A stretch of 64,000 bases of DNA, taken from NCBI GenBank assembly GCA_029641185.1, contig JAPWGK010000015.1:124001-188000 (forward strand), given 5' to 3'. The stretch's first letter is position 1, and the number at the start of each line of letters is the position of its first letter. This document shows positions 1-10,053 of the stretch, piece after piece. This DNA comes from Pseudofabraea citricarpa. Taxonomy: Eukaryota > Ascomycota > Leotiomycetes > Helotiales > Dermateaceae. The notes beneath the pieces are model-generated. The model saw nothing but the letters and a program-made list of their open reading frames with translations. It searched no databases and was not told the origin of the DNA. Position numbers and translations under genes: made by a program.

Positions 1-1392
1 GAGTTGCTGATTGCTTTGCGAGATGGATTTGATACGCCACGAGGATATACATTGCCGTTGAAAGTGGTTGAGTTGATTCCACTCATTGAAACCCATCCGA
101 GAGTTTCACAGTAACGACCTATATAAGGTGAGTATTTGGTGCCGTAAAGTCGATATTTAAGACTCACCAGATTCGATCCCTGTGCTTGCCTCATCATACA
201 CGGTGAAGTCTCGAATGTGACTATGTCCACCAAAAGCTTGAATTGGTGTTTGTGGGTTTGCAGCTCTGATCGTATCATGTAACAAGCCAAATGTGCTAGC
301 ATAATCTGTTCTCCGTACGGGGTTGTGTCCGATGAGAAGGAATAGATCAATTGGCTCAGTATAGTTGACGGCATCAATAAACCATTGTTGCTTGATCATA
401 TCGGCAGCCTTGATGATTTTTGAAACATTGGAATTTCCTGTAAAGTCAAACAAGACACCGAATGTCATGATACGCAGACCTGCAGTCTCGTTAGTAAACC
501 TAGTGTCATTGAGGTGGTCAGCTTACCATGAGGTGTCGTAAAATAGCGATACTTGGAGCCAATATACTCATATTGTCCAGTTGCTGGGTTTACGATTTGG
601 ACATTGCTTGTCACATACTTCTCCCCCCAGACTTTTGAGAAGTTGGCATATGTATCATAAGCGCTGACCAATATTAGTGACACAAACATAATTTCTTGGT
701 TCCAGTTTTAACTCACATATCTGTCAGGTACAACTCATGATTTCCAATGGTGAGTACATCATAATCGATTTCCTCGAATATTGGATTGGAGAGAGTTCCA
801 TCAGGAATAATGGCATCACTCAAGCCATTTCCGTCGTGAAGATCACCTAGTATCAACATTAGTCTTGATGAAAACACTCGATCTCCCGTCCATCTTACCA
901 GTGTCGATAAGCAGCTGGTAACCAAATCAGTAAATGTCAACTCCAGATGGCGAAATCAACATACCAGATCGACACCTAGATTTCCAGCCTTGTGTTGCAT
1001 ATGTCTTGAAAATGAGACAAAATCTCCCCAATCTCTTGATGCCAATCAGTAATTGATCGGAGACAGGTCCGTTGCTAAGAAGCACTCACGCTCCATAATT
1101 CTGTTCTTTGATATGCCCCTCAAGCCATCCATGGGTGTCGGTCTAGACAAGAATTAGTTCTCAGCCATGTACAGTAACTGAATCGTCCAATTCAACAACA
1201 TACGGTATGCAAGAAATTAATCTGGCCCCATTCCAGAGGTGCCTTCGGGCCCGAAGTGGCATTGCTTGCTCCAGGTTGCATCCTCCGAACATTACGCTCG
1301 TGAACGACTGCCGAAGAGGGGCCATAGCAGGAATCGCATGCTGCCGAGAGACCAACGGCGGCAGCCAGCGTCAGCAAGACGGCAGATCGCAT
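1..1392 (-). CDS. Secreted calcineurin-like metallophosphoesterase / 5'-nucleotidase-like protein (yeast YHR202W type), 3' part beyond window
   Basis: The protein should be a secreted or vacuolar metallophosphoesterase that hydrolyses phosphoesters with two metal ions. Exons read on the minus strand: 1392-1204, 1142-1090, 1034-965, 914-899, 846-717, 663-527, 479-168, 118-<1. All junctions are GT..AG and the frame stays open. A signal peptide follows the ATG at 1392 ([19 protein letters not shown]); an in-frame ATG at 1440 would add 16 polar residues and is less likely. Metal-binding motifs appear in order: DTHGW after [24 protein letters not shown], and later IGHNP and GGHSHIRD. This D-x-H / GD / GNHE / GHxH series is the calcineurin-like signature. 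The fourth exon is only 16 nt and encodes the stretch leading into the GD motif, so gene finders may miss it. The C-terminal part lies left of base 1. Family is confident; the substrate is unknown. Confidence 0.88.
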
Positions 1393-4266
1393 CTCGACAG
1401 GAGAGAGGAAGTCTTGGGATGCTTGGTGCTTGATGGCCAAGCAAAGGCAGACAGGCTGCTTTTAAACAACACGACCATCACCGGAGCCTCTCACGCACCT
1501 CCACCGGCTCTATCAGTGGGAGCCTGTCATTGTTCCTGTTCCTGCATGATGAGTATATCGCCAAGCAGGGTTGCTCTTCTCCAGCCTCGCCATCTCTCCA
1601 GTCTCGCTGCATGCACGTGTTGATGCTAACCCGATGTGCTTGGAAGGAAGATGTTGACCTGCCTGTCTTGGCTTCGTGTGGCTTTGGACCCCCAGTTGTA
1701 CCAGTCAATACTTTCCCACAGGATTCTTCGCAGGCACTCGATTCTGGTCGTGGCGAAATGGTTGGACTTCATCAAGTGAGGCAACATCTATCCCTTCCCC
1801 ACTGGACTATCCTCAGCTTCATCATCGCATCATGAGTTGTTCGTTCAGCTTCAGCATCCCTTTTGCCATCTTCGCTGCTGGGAATCCCAATATCGAGGTC
1901 CGATCCCGATCCCCCACTCAACGCCACCATACAAGCATTACCAAGAGAGCTTATCTTCCTCTATTGGCCTTCCCTTCTAAGATGACTTGCCGATACTCGT
2001 CATACTTGAACACGTCGGGTCCCGCCGTATGCGTTGGTTATGTACATCTCAATTCTTCCTCTGAGTTGCAAGTCTTCAGCAAAATGCTAATACTGCCAGA
2101 TGAGCGAGTGAGCTCCCAGGAATTCTTTCATAGAATCGAACTCGTTGCATTCGTATCAACTCTGGATTGTTTCCATGGATTGTTCTGAGCCTCCTGATCG
2201 ATTCTCCTACGAATGGTTCTGAGCTCACTCACTTCGACTTACGACAATATATTTACAGTTGAACGCAAGTCGAGTCTAGGACTGGATAACCCCTCAGGCT
2301 CAAGTCCATCGGAGTTATCGCTCGCTCAAAAATGGCAATCAAATACGCCCTCCCAATCTGGAGAAGCTTTGCATCTATCTACGGCGGTGTTGTGCTGGTC
2401 AAAAGATCACCATGAATTCGGGGGGGACGAAAAGCAATCCGAAAAAAATTCAACGACACGCCAAGTCGTGTTGACTGCTCGGGCTGGATAATCACCGTCC
2501 GAGTGGAAATTGCGATAAATAAAGCACAGCTGACTCGGAGTCAAGTCTACCGAAAGTCTCCCCGCATAGGGCATCGATATGAATCTCTATGGCATAAAAA
2601 GAGCCGTTGATACTTTGCGAAGATGTGGCACGAAGGTTGCGGGACACCCGGCAGGATGCCGTCAGCCCTTTTTGGGGGGTTTATTTTTCTCTTCTTTCAC
2701 AAATGATTATTGTTGGCAAAGACAGATGCTGTAATTTGCATCAAATCTTCCTTCAAAAACACACCTATCGCAGAAAAAGGCCATCGCTGGTCTTTTCGGT
2801 GGTTTGTGTGGTCTCTTGCCAGCCGGCGAGTATTGGCAAAGTTGCTGGATCGCATCAAGTGAGCACCCTCTCTCGCCAACCTTGAACTACTTTCGACATG
2901 ATACATTCTTGGCGGCTATCAATCAACAAAGTGTTCGGACGACAGCAAACTGAATTGCGTGCTACTCGTGAACATCCAGCAACATGATCAGCCCAGTATA
3001 TAATCGCTTAGAAGCTTTTTCTCCTTGTATCAAGGAGCCAGCTGCTGGCGTTGCCTCCAAGGCTTTGCCCAACAAGGTTTTCCACATCTGCTTGGCTCAA
3101 GTTTCTAAATTCAGACAATTTCGCAGTTGTGGTTTTTATTGTTATCCAGAGACAGTTAGGTTGGGTGGCCATTTGACAGCAAGCCAGGCAAGTGCCCTGA
3201 TATTTTGCATGAGTTTATGTGGCTTGATACCTCAATGTCTTTCTTTATTTCCTTCTTTACGACCCCAAGTCTAGGATCGGATTTACATCTGATCCGTTAT
3301 GATACTCTGGAGAATAAGGTTCGTCTCTTGTAGCCAAGATTTCCCTGAGATGTTTTGTGTCTGTTTCTGCGTTTAAGCTTTACCCCTGATTCCTAGTCGA
3401 ATCATTCTAAAAGTCCGGGCGATCCGAAAGTCCGGGTTGAATACCGAAGGAGAATATTGTTAGGTTGAACACTTCACAAGTTCTCATTCGACTTACAACT
3501 CATCAGGGTCGTTAGAATTATTTCGTTGGATTTAATTTTCATCAGCACTTCAAATAAGTATGAAATAACGAGCTTCAAATCCATCAAGCAACAAGCCTGT
3601 CCATCTATCCTGGGCCATACCTTGCAGAGGGCATCAACTTATGCTGTTCTCATACTCCCCGAAGAATCAACCAACGTCTTTTGTCTACGGGGAGGGTTTG
3701 CAGATCTAATTCCCGAGGCGGGTTTCGCATCTACAGCCAGAATTAGGCGAATTCAAGGCTGATACTTCGAGGTGTCATAATTGCATACCTACTTCCTTGG
3801 GTTGTATCTGGCAGGCCAAGTTTGCTTGGAGACTGGGAATTCTCCTTTCGGCATCCTCGTTTCCTCGCAAGGTGAGGGCATTTAAGGTTCGGGGGCCAAA
3901 ATCTCCCATGGCTCTTTGACTCTTCTCAAACCATCTCATGTCGAAATGGAACATGCCTGGCCGTAGGGAGAGAAGGTTACGGCTGAACCTTATGTGATCG
4001 GATGGCAAGCGTCATGTTGGCAGTCAACTACAAAAAGCAAAAAAAAAACAATTTAAGAGGGTCTTCTCCGCACATATCTTCATTATTATTTCAAGCCCAT
4101 CACTCACTCCGTTCTCTTCTTTCTCTCCAGTGCCGGATCACATTCTTTTCGTCCAACCTATTACAACATACATTCTTTCTTTACTTTCTAATCATATTCA
4201 CGCAAAAAAGAAAAACATTCTCTCATTGTCCACCTCGATTTTTTTTTTAAAAAAGCTACCGCAATC
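1393..4266. other. Gene-poor intergenic region (2.9 kb)
   Basis: No ORF here has family motifs, a convincing start context or splice structure. The longest open frame (1676-2188, +) is low-complexity in composition and starts at a non-ATG codon. The segment 4030-4260 is CT-rich with A-runs and lies just upstream of the GH131-like gene, so it probably holds that gene's promoter and 5' leader. The words at 3409-3446 repeat the string AAAGTCCGGG twice. Nothing else is supported. Confidence 0.6.
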
Positions 4267-5461
4267 ATGAAGTTCCAATCCGCAACCGTTTTGTGCACTA
4301 TGCTAGCCATGGTTGCTGAAGCCTCTCCTTACCCTAAAATCCTACCACGCCAAACCGAGTGTGCGGCACCAAACATTCCAGTCCAAGCTGATGCAGCTTC
4401 GAATGCCACCGCAGGAGCAGGAGCAGTTCCAGCTAAAGGCAACGGCACTGCTAATGCTGGAGGTGCTACCGCAAATGCCACAGCTCTTGTCCTTCCTGAT
4501 GGAAGAATCGCTCAAGACGCCGTCCCTGAGGACTTCAACGTACTCGCATCTAAATTCAAGAGTGCCGTTGTGAAAGGAGACGGTAATACGATACCTCTAT
4601 ATACGATACCTCTATATTTCAGTTCAAAGACTAACGAAGGCCAGGTCTCGTCTTTAGTGATCTAATCGATTTCCCAGCCGTTGACCAATCCATCGTAAGT
4701 TTGCTCGCTTCCTCCCTTCACACTTCTACCACTCGCTAACCACACATCCAGTTTGACAAAGCCACCAACACCAAAGCCTTCCGCATGACCATCACCGACG
4801 AATCCATCTTCATCCCACAGGGCGGCGAGGCGCAAGCCAACATCCGCCGCGCCGATCTCCTTCCCTCCATCGCGTCGACGCTCGACAACGTGGCCACGAC
4901 AGGCGTGAAGACGATGCATTTCTCCGTCCAACTCGACGCCACCAAGCCCTTGAATACGGCCCACGATTACCAGCTCGTCAGCCTCGAATCCGCCGATTTC
5001 TCCTTCCATCAATTCGACGTGCGCACGGGCGCCGAGAACGCCGGCAACATCGTCGTTAATGGCAATAGCCAGAATGCGGCTGGTGTCGAGACCCTCTTCA
5101 CTACGCCCTTCACTGAGGGATTCCAGAATTTCGCCCTCAAGATGGATTTTGATGCCAAGTAAGTCTTTCTTTATTTCTTTTCATTTCTTTTCTTCCAGTC
5201 TCTCTATTGATTTTTATGAATCCGTACGGTACTAATCAATTCTTCTGTTGCAGTACCATGGAAGTCTTCCACAGCGTAGGCGACGCGCCCCTCGCATCCG
5301 TCACCGCAGCACTCCCCAACGATCTTGCTGGAAACGGCGAGTACCACTTCGCTATCCAGAAGAACGCCATTGGCACGGATGCTCAGGAGGCCGGTATCAA
5401 CGAGGCTGTTATTTATGGTGGTATCTTCATGCAGGATGGTGACGTTGTCACTCTCCAGTAG
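4267..5461 (+). CDS. Secreted glycoside hydrolase family 131-like protein
   Basis: A likely beta-glucan-active secreted enzyme. Exons are 4267-4582, 4645-4694, 4752-5158 and 5254-5461 and give 326 aa. The N terminus is a signal peptide (MKFQSATVLCTMLAMVAEAS) followed by an Ala/Gly/Asn-rich linker (about residues 35-80). From about residue 105 the sequence follows the GH131 N-terminal domain: FRMTITDESIFIPQGGEA, then a region with IRRADLLP, TMHFSVQLD, YQLVSLE, FALKMDFDA, MEVFHS and the closing GIFMQDGDVV. GH131 proteins of this layout are beta-1,3/1,4-glucan hydrolases in saprotrophs and plant pathogens. No cellulose-binding module follows. The low-complexity linker before the domain is unusual, because many GH131 proteins begin the domain soon after the signal peptide. 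Intron 1 contains a perfect 15-bp tandem duplication. The family call rests on remembered motif order, not a search. Confidence 0.78.
4586..4615 (+). repeat. Perfect 15-bp tandem duplication in intron 1 of the GH131-like gene
   Basis: Bases 4586-4600 and 4601-4615 are identical (ATACGATACCTCTAT). The duplication lies inside the 62-nt first intron, three bases after the 5' splice site. It is a multiple of three and the intron is open in the upstream frame up to a stop at 4663-4665, so unspliced RNA would encode a truncated 132-aa product. Confidence 0.9.
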
Positions 5462-6379
5462 GCAAGCTACCATAAATAAGAAGAGTGAAAAGAAAGAGGG
5501 TTGGAAATGATGTGTATGACTATCAGGATTGGGATTAGGTTCACCGGGGTTTAAATAAGTAGATGGAATGGAAAATATCTACTGGGAGTGAAGTGTTCTC
5601 GTGATATGCTTTGAGGTGACGAAAAATAAGGAGAGAGGTAAGCGAGGAGAAGTGAACACTCACCTTGACCCCTTTTCTCTCGTAAGAAACTTGCATCTAG
5701 GTAAGAACCCCAAGGCAGATTTCTAGATAGGCAACAGGCAACAGCGTATAACCTTCTAAATCCACTGATTCCCTCTCGTATAAACTATTCCGCGAAGCGA
5801 AGGCGAAGGCAGGCACAAAGACACATAGTGATACTAACAACAACAGAAAACAGGCTGACAGACAGCAGCAGTACGATAATTACAGCTCATTCTACCTAGG
5901 GGAAAGCGGATTTCTTTGAGAACGCCCGCCTCGTATCTTTCCTTGTATCTACAAAGATGAGAAAGGTATACGACGGGGTATCTCTCTATGAGTCTTCAGA
6001 AGATACATACAAATTGCTTCGCGCGCTGGCGTTTCTCGTGGCGGTTGATGCATGTCTCGGTTTGGAGAGTGGGTGATGGGGCCTTTATACGGAACGATTA
6101 ACCTATTCAACCTTTTCTTTTCCTTCTTCTTCTTCTTCTTCATCTTCTTCATCTTCCTCTCTTTTTTAAAAAAAAAGAAGAAGAAAAGAAAGCTATATCG
6201 TGCACCTGTATAGATGCAAAAACACACCACCTAGGTCAGGAGTAGCAAATATTTACTTACTTGGCTGTTATACCTTCCAACCTATCCCCCCCCCCTCGCC
6301 TTTGACGTATGTCTTTCGTTTTTTGAAGAAAAGAATATCCTTGGGGGATGGGATTTTGATTTCTTAGAAGACTTCTCAA

Positions 6380-6424
<45 letters not shown>

Positions 6425-6979
6425 CATGTATGAGTATATACCAGCCACATACCTACATATCCATGTATACCTGCCTACCATACATACCATAGGTACATAC
6501 TCGTCAACAATCATCACCTCAGCTACTATACCCCAGTTCTCCAGACATCTATCTCTCTTCCCCTAGAGATCCAACACAAATATCTCGATAAGCATTCACC
6601 GCATATGTATATATCACACACGAACAATGATCACACATACATACGATCGAAAGCAGCCTTGTTTATTTTCTTTCCTTTCATTCAATCAATCTGTATGCAG
6701 TGATACACAATTCGCTGTCCACCCCTTTTTCTTTTTTACAGTACATGCCATGCCATCCATATGCCTGGCCAACTATCAAGACAGAGCTCCCGGCCGCCAC
6801 GACAACAATGAACGTCGAGTCAAGAGGAGAAGGAAAAAAGAAACCCGAGAACCAGAAGAGAGTAAGAACAAGAAACAAGACAGTCTTAAATCTTATAAAA
6901 TCTTTTCTTTTCTTCCTAGTCTTTATTACTCAGACATTTTGTGCATTTTACTGTCACAAGTGTGAATCAACTCGCTAAT
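5462..6979. other. Intergenic region with simple repeats between two convergent genes
   Basis: This stretch separates the stop codons of the GH131-like gene (+) and BiP (-) and should hold both 3' UTRs. It contains CT/TTC-rich tracts (6115-6185), a C-run near 6288 and a GA microsatellite (6385-6420). Short open frames are composed of these low-complexity tracts and none looks like a gene. Confidence 0.65.
6385..6420 (+). repeat. (GA)18 microsatellite
   Basis: Eighteen uninterrupted GA units in the 3' intergenic region between the GH131-like gene and BiP. Directly visible. Confidence 0.95.
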
Positions 6980-9162
6980 CTACAATTCATCGTGGGATCC
7001 GGGCTCGTCATCATCGCCACCTGGTCCACCAGCGCCGCCATACAACTTGCTGGTGATCGGGTAGGCAACGTTGGACAGCTTCTCCTTTTGCTCCTCAAAG
7101 TCCTCGGCGTTGGCCTCAGTGGCGTGCTCGTCGAGCCATGAAGTGGTCTCCTTGATAGCCTCGAGAAGCTAGGTAGCATAATTAGTAAAATTTTAATCAA
7201 ACCATTAGATTCAAACTTACAGTTTCCTTGTCATCCTCATCAATCTTGCCTCCGAGACCTTCCTCGTCGTTGACTTGGTTCTTCAAGCTGAAGGCATAGT
7301 TCTCGAGACCGTTACGGGCCTCAATGCGCTCCTTGGTAGCCTTGTCCTCATCGGCATATTGCTCAGCTTCCTGAACCATGCGGTCGATTTCCTCTTGAGT
7401 GAGACGTCCCTTGTCGTTGGTGATGGTGATAGACTCAGACTTTCCAGTTCCCTTGTCACCAGCGGTAACCTTCAGGATTCCGTTGGCATCAAGCTCGAAA
7501 GAGACCTCGATTTGAGGAACACCACGAGGCGCCGGTGGGATACCAGTGAGCTCGAACTTTCCAAGCTGGTTGTTATCCTTGGTCATGGTTCGTTCACCTT
7601 CGAAGACCTGGATCAAGACTACGGGCTGGTTATCGGCAGCAGTGGAGAAGATCTGAGATTTGCGGGTTGGGATGACAGTGTTTCTTGGGATAAGCTTGGT
7701 CATGACACCTCCGGTGGTCTCGATACCAAGAGTCAATGGGTTGACGTCCATGAGAACAATGTCATCAGTACCTTCCTCACCAGACAGGACACCACCTTGA
7801 ACGGCAGCACCGAAAGCGACGGCCTCATCAGGGTTGATACCCTTGGAAGCCTTCTTGCCACCGAAGTACTCCTCGATGAGCTCGACAACCTTTGGAATAC
7901 GGGTAGAACCACCGACCAAGACGATGTCATCAACTTCAGTCTTCTTGACCTTGGCATCCTTGAGAACTTGCTCGACTGGCTTGAGAGTCTTTCTGAACAA
8001 GTCGATGTTTAACTCCTCGAACTTGGCGCGAGTAAGGGTCTCAGAGAAGTCATTGCCGTTGTGGAAGGCTTCGATTTCAATGCGGGTTGTCTTCTGGGAA
8101 GAGAGAGTACGCTTGGCCTTTTCAGCCTCGCGCTTCAGTTTACCCATGGTCTTGAGATCCTTGGTGATATCAACGCTGTTGTCCTTGTTGTACTTCTTGG
8201 CGAAGTAGTTGATGACTCTCTGATCGAAATCCTCACCACCCAAATGAGTGTCACCAGCGGTTGAAAGAACCTCGAAAACACCACGGTCAATTGAGAGAAG
8301 GGAGACATCGAAGGTTCCTCCACCGAGATCGTAGACAATGATCTGGCGTTCTCCGTCAGTCTTGTCGAGACCGTAGGCAATAGCTGCGGCGGTAGGTTCG
8401 TTGACGATACGGAGAACGTTCAAACCGGCAATGATACCGGCATCCTTGGTCGCTTGTCTCTGGTTATCGTTGAAATAGGCTGGAACAGTAACAACTGCGT
8501 GGGTAACCTTCTTTCCCAAGTATGATTCGGCGACTTCCTTCATCTTTCCAAGAATCATGGCGGAAACCTCCTCTGGAGTAAAGGTCTTTGCGGATCCACC
8601 GACCTCGACCTTAACATTTGGCTTGCCATCCTTCTGGACAACATCGAATGGGAAGTGCTTCATATCACCTTGAACATCCTTGTCGCTGAACTTGCGACCG
8701 ATCATTCGCCTATTGAACACCTGTCAGCTTTGTCAAGGACACATTGTGCAATTGGTGGTAATTACTTGATATCGAAAATGGTGTTCTTTGGGTTTGCGGC
8801 AGCCTGGTTCTTGGCTGCGTCTCCGACCAAACGCTCCTCATCGGTGAAGGCTACATAGGAAGGTGTAATACGGTGTCCTTGGTCATTGACGAGGATTTCG
8901 ACTTTGCCCTTCTGCATCACACCAACACAGGAGTAGGTAGTTCCGAGATCAATACCGATGACTGCACGCGGGTCTGGTTAGCTCGTGCTCGAGCTCGTGT
9001 CATGGCACTGCGGTGCTGGTGGTGAGACTTACCAGTGCCATAGCTCTCTTGTAATGGGTCCTGGTCGGACTGTGCTGTAGCTGTGAGAGGCGAGAAGAGG
9101 AGAACGAGGTATAGGAGTGCTGAGATGCACACAAAAAGGGGAGTTCGACTTCCGCGCGCCAT
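6980..9162 (-). CDS. KAR2: ER-lumenal Hsp70 chaperone BiP / Kar2
   Basis: BiP is the ER Hsp70 that drives translocation, folding and ERAD and senses unfolded proteins. Exons on the minus strand: 9162-9033, 8961-8766, 8709-7221, 7168-6980, giving 667 aa, the usual length. It starts with a signal peptide ([20 protein letters not shown]...). Hsp70 nucleotide-binding motifs follow: [32 protein letters not shown] and [12 protein letters not shown]. The substrate-binding domain follows, with the typical ending rich in Gly/Asp and the ER-retention tetrapeptide HDEL at the C terminus. An in-frame ATG at 9198 would extend the protein by 12 residues and weaken the signal peptide, so 9162 is chosen. The upstream region carries UPR-type elements (separate entries), consistent with induction by Hac1 during ER stress. 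Identity is essentially certain. Confidence 0.97.
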
Positions 9163-9236
9163 GGTGAATATGGAGCGTGCTGGATGGGAATGGAACAAAA
9201 TTGGGTTGTGGTCCTGGGGGAGAGGAAGGGAAGAAG

Positions 9237-9243
9237 TATTTAA
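9237..9243 (-). promoter_or_regulatory. Possible TATA-like box of BiP
   Basis: On the minus strand the heptamer reads TTAAATA and lies about 75 bp upstream of the BiP start codon. Its position suits a core promoter element, but such words are common in this AT-containing DNA, so this is weak. Confidence 0.3.
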
Positions 9244-9294
9244 GGTCGCTGGCCAGCTCTCGCTACTTTATCTGTCCAGTCGAGAATTAATGGG

Positions 9295-9305
9295 CAAAGT
9301 GTCCT
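9295..9305 (+). promoter_or_regulatory. Putative unfolded-protein-response element (UPRE) upstream of BiP
   Basis: The word CAAAGTGTCCT fits the Aspergillus UPRE consensus CAN(G/A)NTG(T/G)CCT as I recall it, at every defined position. It lies 133 bp upstream of the BiP start codon. A one-mismatch copy on the opposite strand is at 9373-9383. A Hac1-type bZIP factor would be the expected binder; this is inference from family knowledge. Confidence 0.55.
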
Positions 9306-9475
9306 AATCGCTGGGTGGAGCCGGACAGGGGCCCCGCGCGCGTGATTGGTCGGCGGTGCTCGCTTGACAATAAGGACACTTTTGCGCCACCTCGAAGCCA
9401 AAACCGTCCGAACTTGAACTGAAGATGCAGAAGGTGCTCGCAAGAACATCACATCAGCACAAACTAAGCACAAAG

Positions 9476-9486
9476 AGGACACTTCG
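9476..9486 (-). promoter_or_regulatory. Near-match UPRE upstream of BiP
   Basis: Read on the minus strand the word is CGAAGTGTCCT, one mismatch from the UPRE consensus at position 2. It shares the core AAGTGTCCT with the exact copy at 9295-9305 and with the copy at 9373-9383 (AAAAGTGTCCT, one mismatch at position 1). Confidence 0.35.
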
Positions 9487-9637
9487 CACACGAAACGTGT
9501 CACCTTGATTCCTTATTCCTTTGACAACTCTTGGCGGCTACTTGTGCTCATCTCCCGCGCCAGTACCTAGTACGTGCCGTACCTAAGTAGCCTCGCCTAG
9601 CACGAGGCTCAAAAGGGGGGAGAAGGGGGGCTCTTGA

Positions 9638-9648
9638 CAAGGTGTCCT
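9638..9648 (+). promoter_or_regulatory. Second exact UPRE match upstream of BiP
   Basis: The word CAAGGTGTCCT matches CAN(G/A)NTG(T/G)CCT exactly and lies about 480 bp upstream of the BiP start. It is the most distal of four related words between 9295 and 9648. The region 9163-10053 also has to hold the 3' UTR of HBS1, which runs toward BiP's promoter from the right. Confidence 0.5.
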
Positions 9649-10053
9649 TACTTCAACGTCTTTATGCCTTTAGTCTATTTCCGCATAACCATAATTAACC
9701 ATGTCACAGTTGGGTGCCGCCTTTAGCATGCACTTAAAAGATGAGTCATGAGCATCCTGGAATATGAATCAATTTAGTCCCCATACCAGCGCAAACTCCG
9801 GAACCCAGCGCCAGCTCTTATTTAAGCGGCGCAACTAGTCAACGTTCCTAGGTAGATCATATGCTCAATTTCTCCGCCTACCTCAGTAGTCACTCGAGAT
9901 ATCAAGTACTAGGTATATTTCACTATGAATAAACAGCTTCCGGCTTGGTGACCGAATCTATGATTAATATGGGCAGAGAAAAAGCTTTGGATTCTGTAGT
10001 CTAACTACCGTACTTAATCTCTATACACAACAAGGTATCATATTTTCAAGTCT

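Larger units (their letters stand above)
9163..10053. other. BiP promoter and HBS1 3' flank
   Basis: The 891 bp between the BiP start codon and the HBS1 stop codon hold the four GTGTCCT-type words listed separately, a G-run near 9614-9630 and AT-richer DNA from about 9660 on. No ORF in it is convincing. Confidence 0.6.

Noticed and set aside
1676..2188. 170-codon open frame on +
   Set aside because: Non-ATG start, no motifs, Ser/Pro/His-heavy composition typical of chance frames in CT-rich DNA.
7275..8012. 245-codon open frame on + opposite BiP
   Set aside because: It is the complement of the conserved Hsp70 coding sequence; codon bias of BiP keeps the antisense frame open. No independent motifs.
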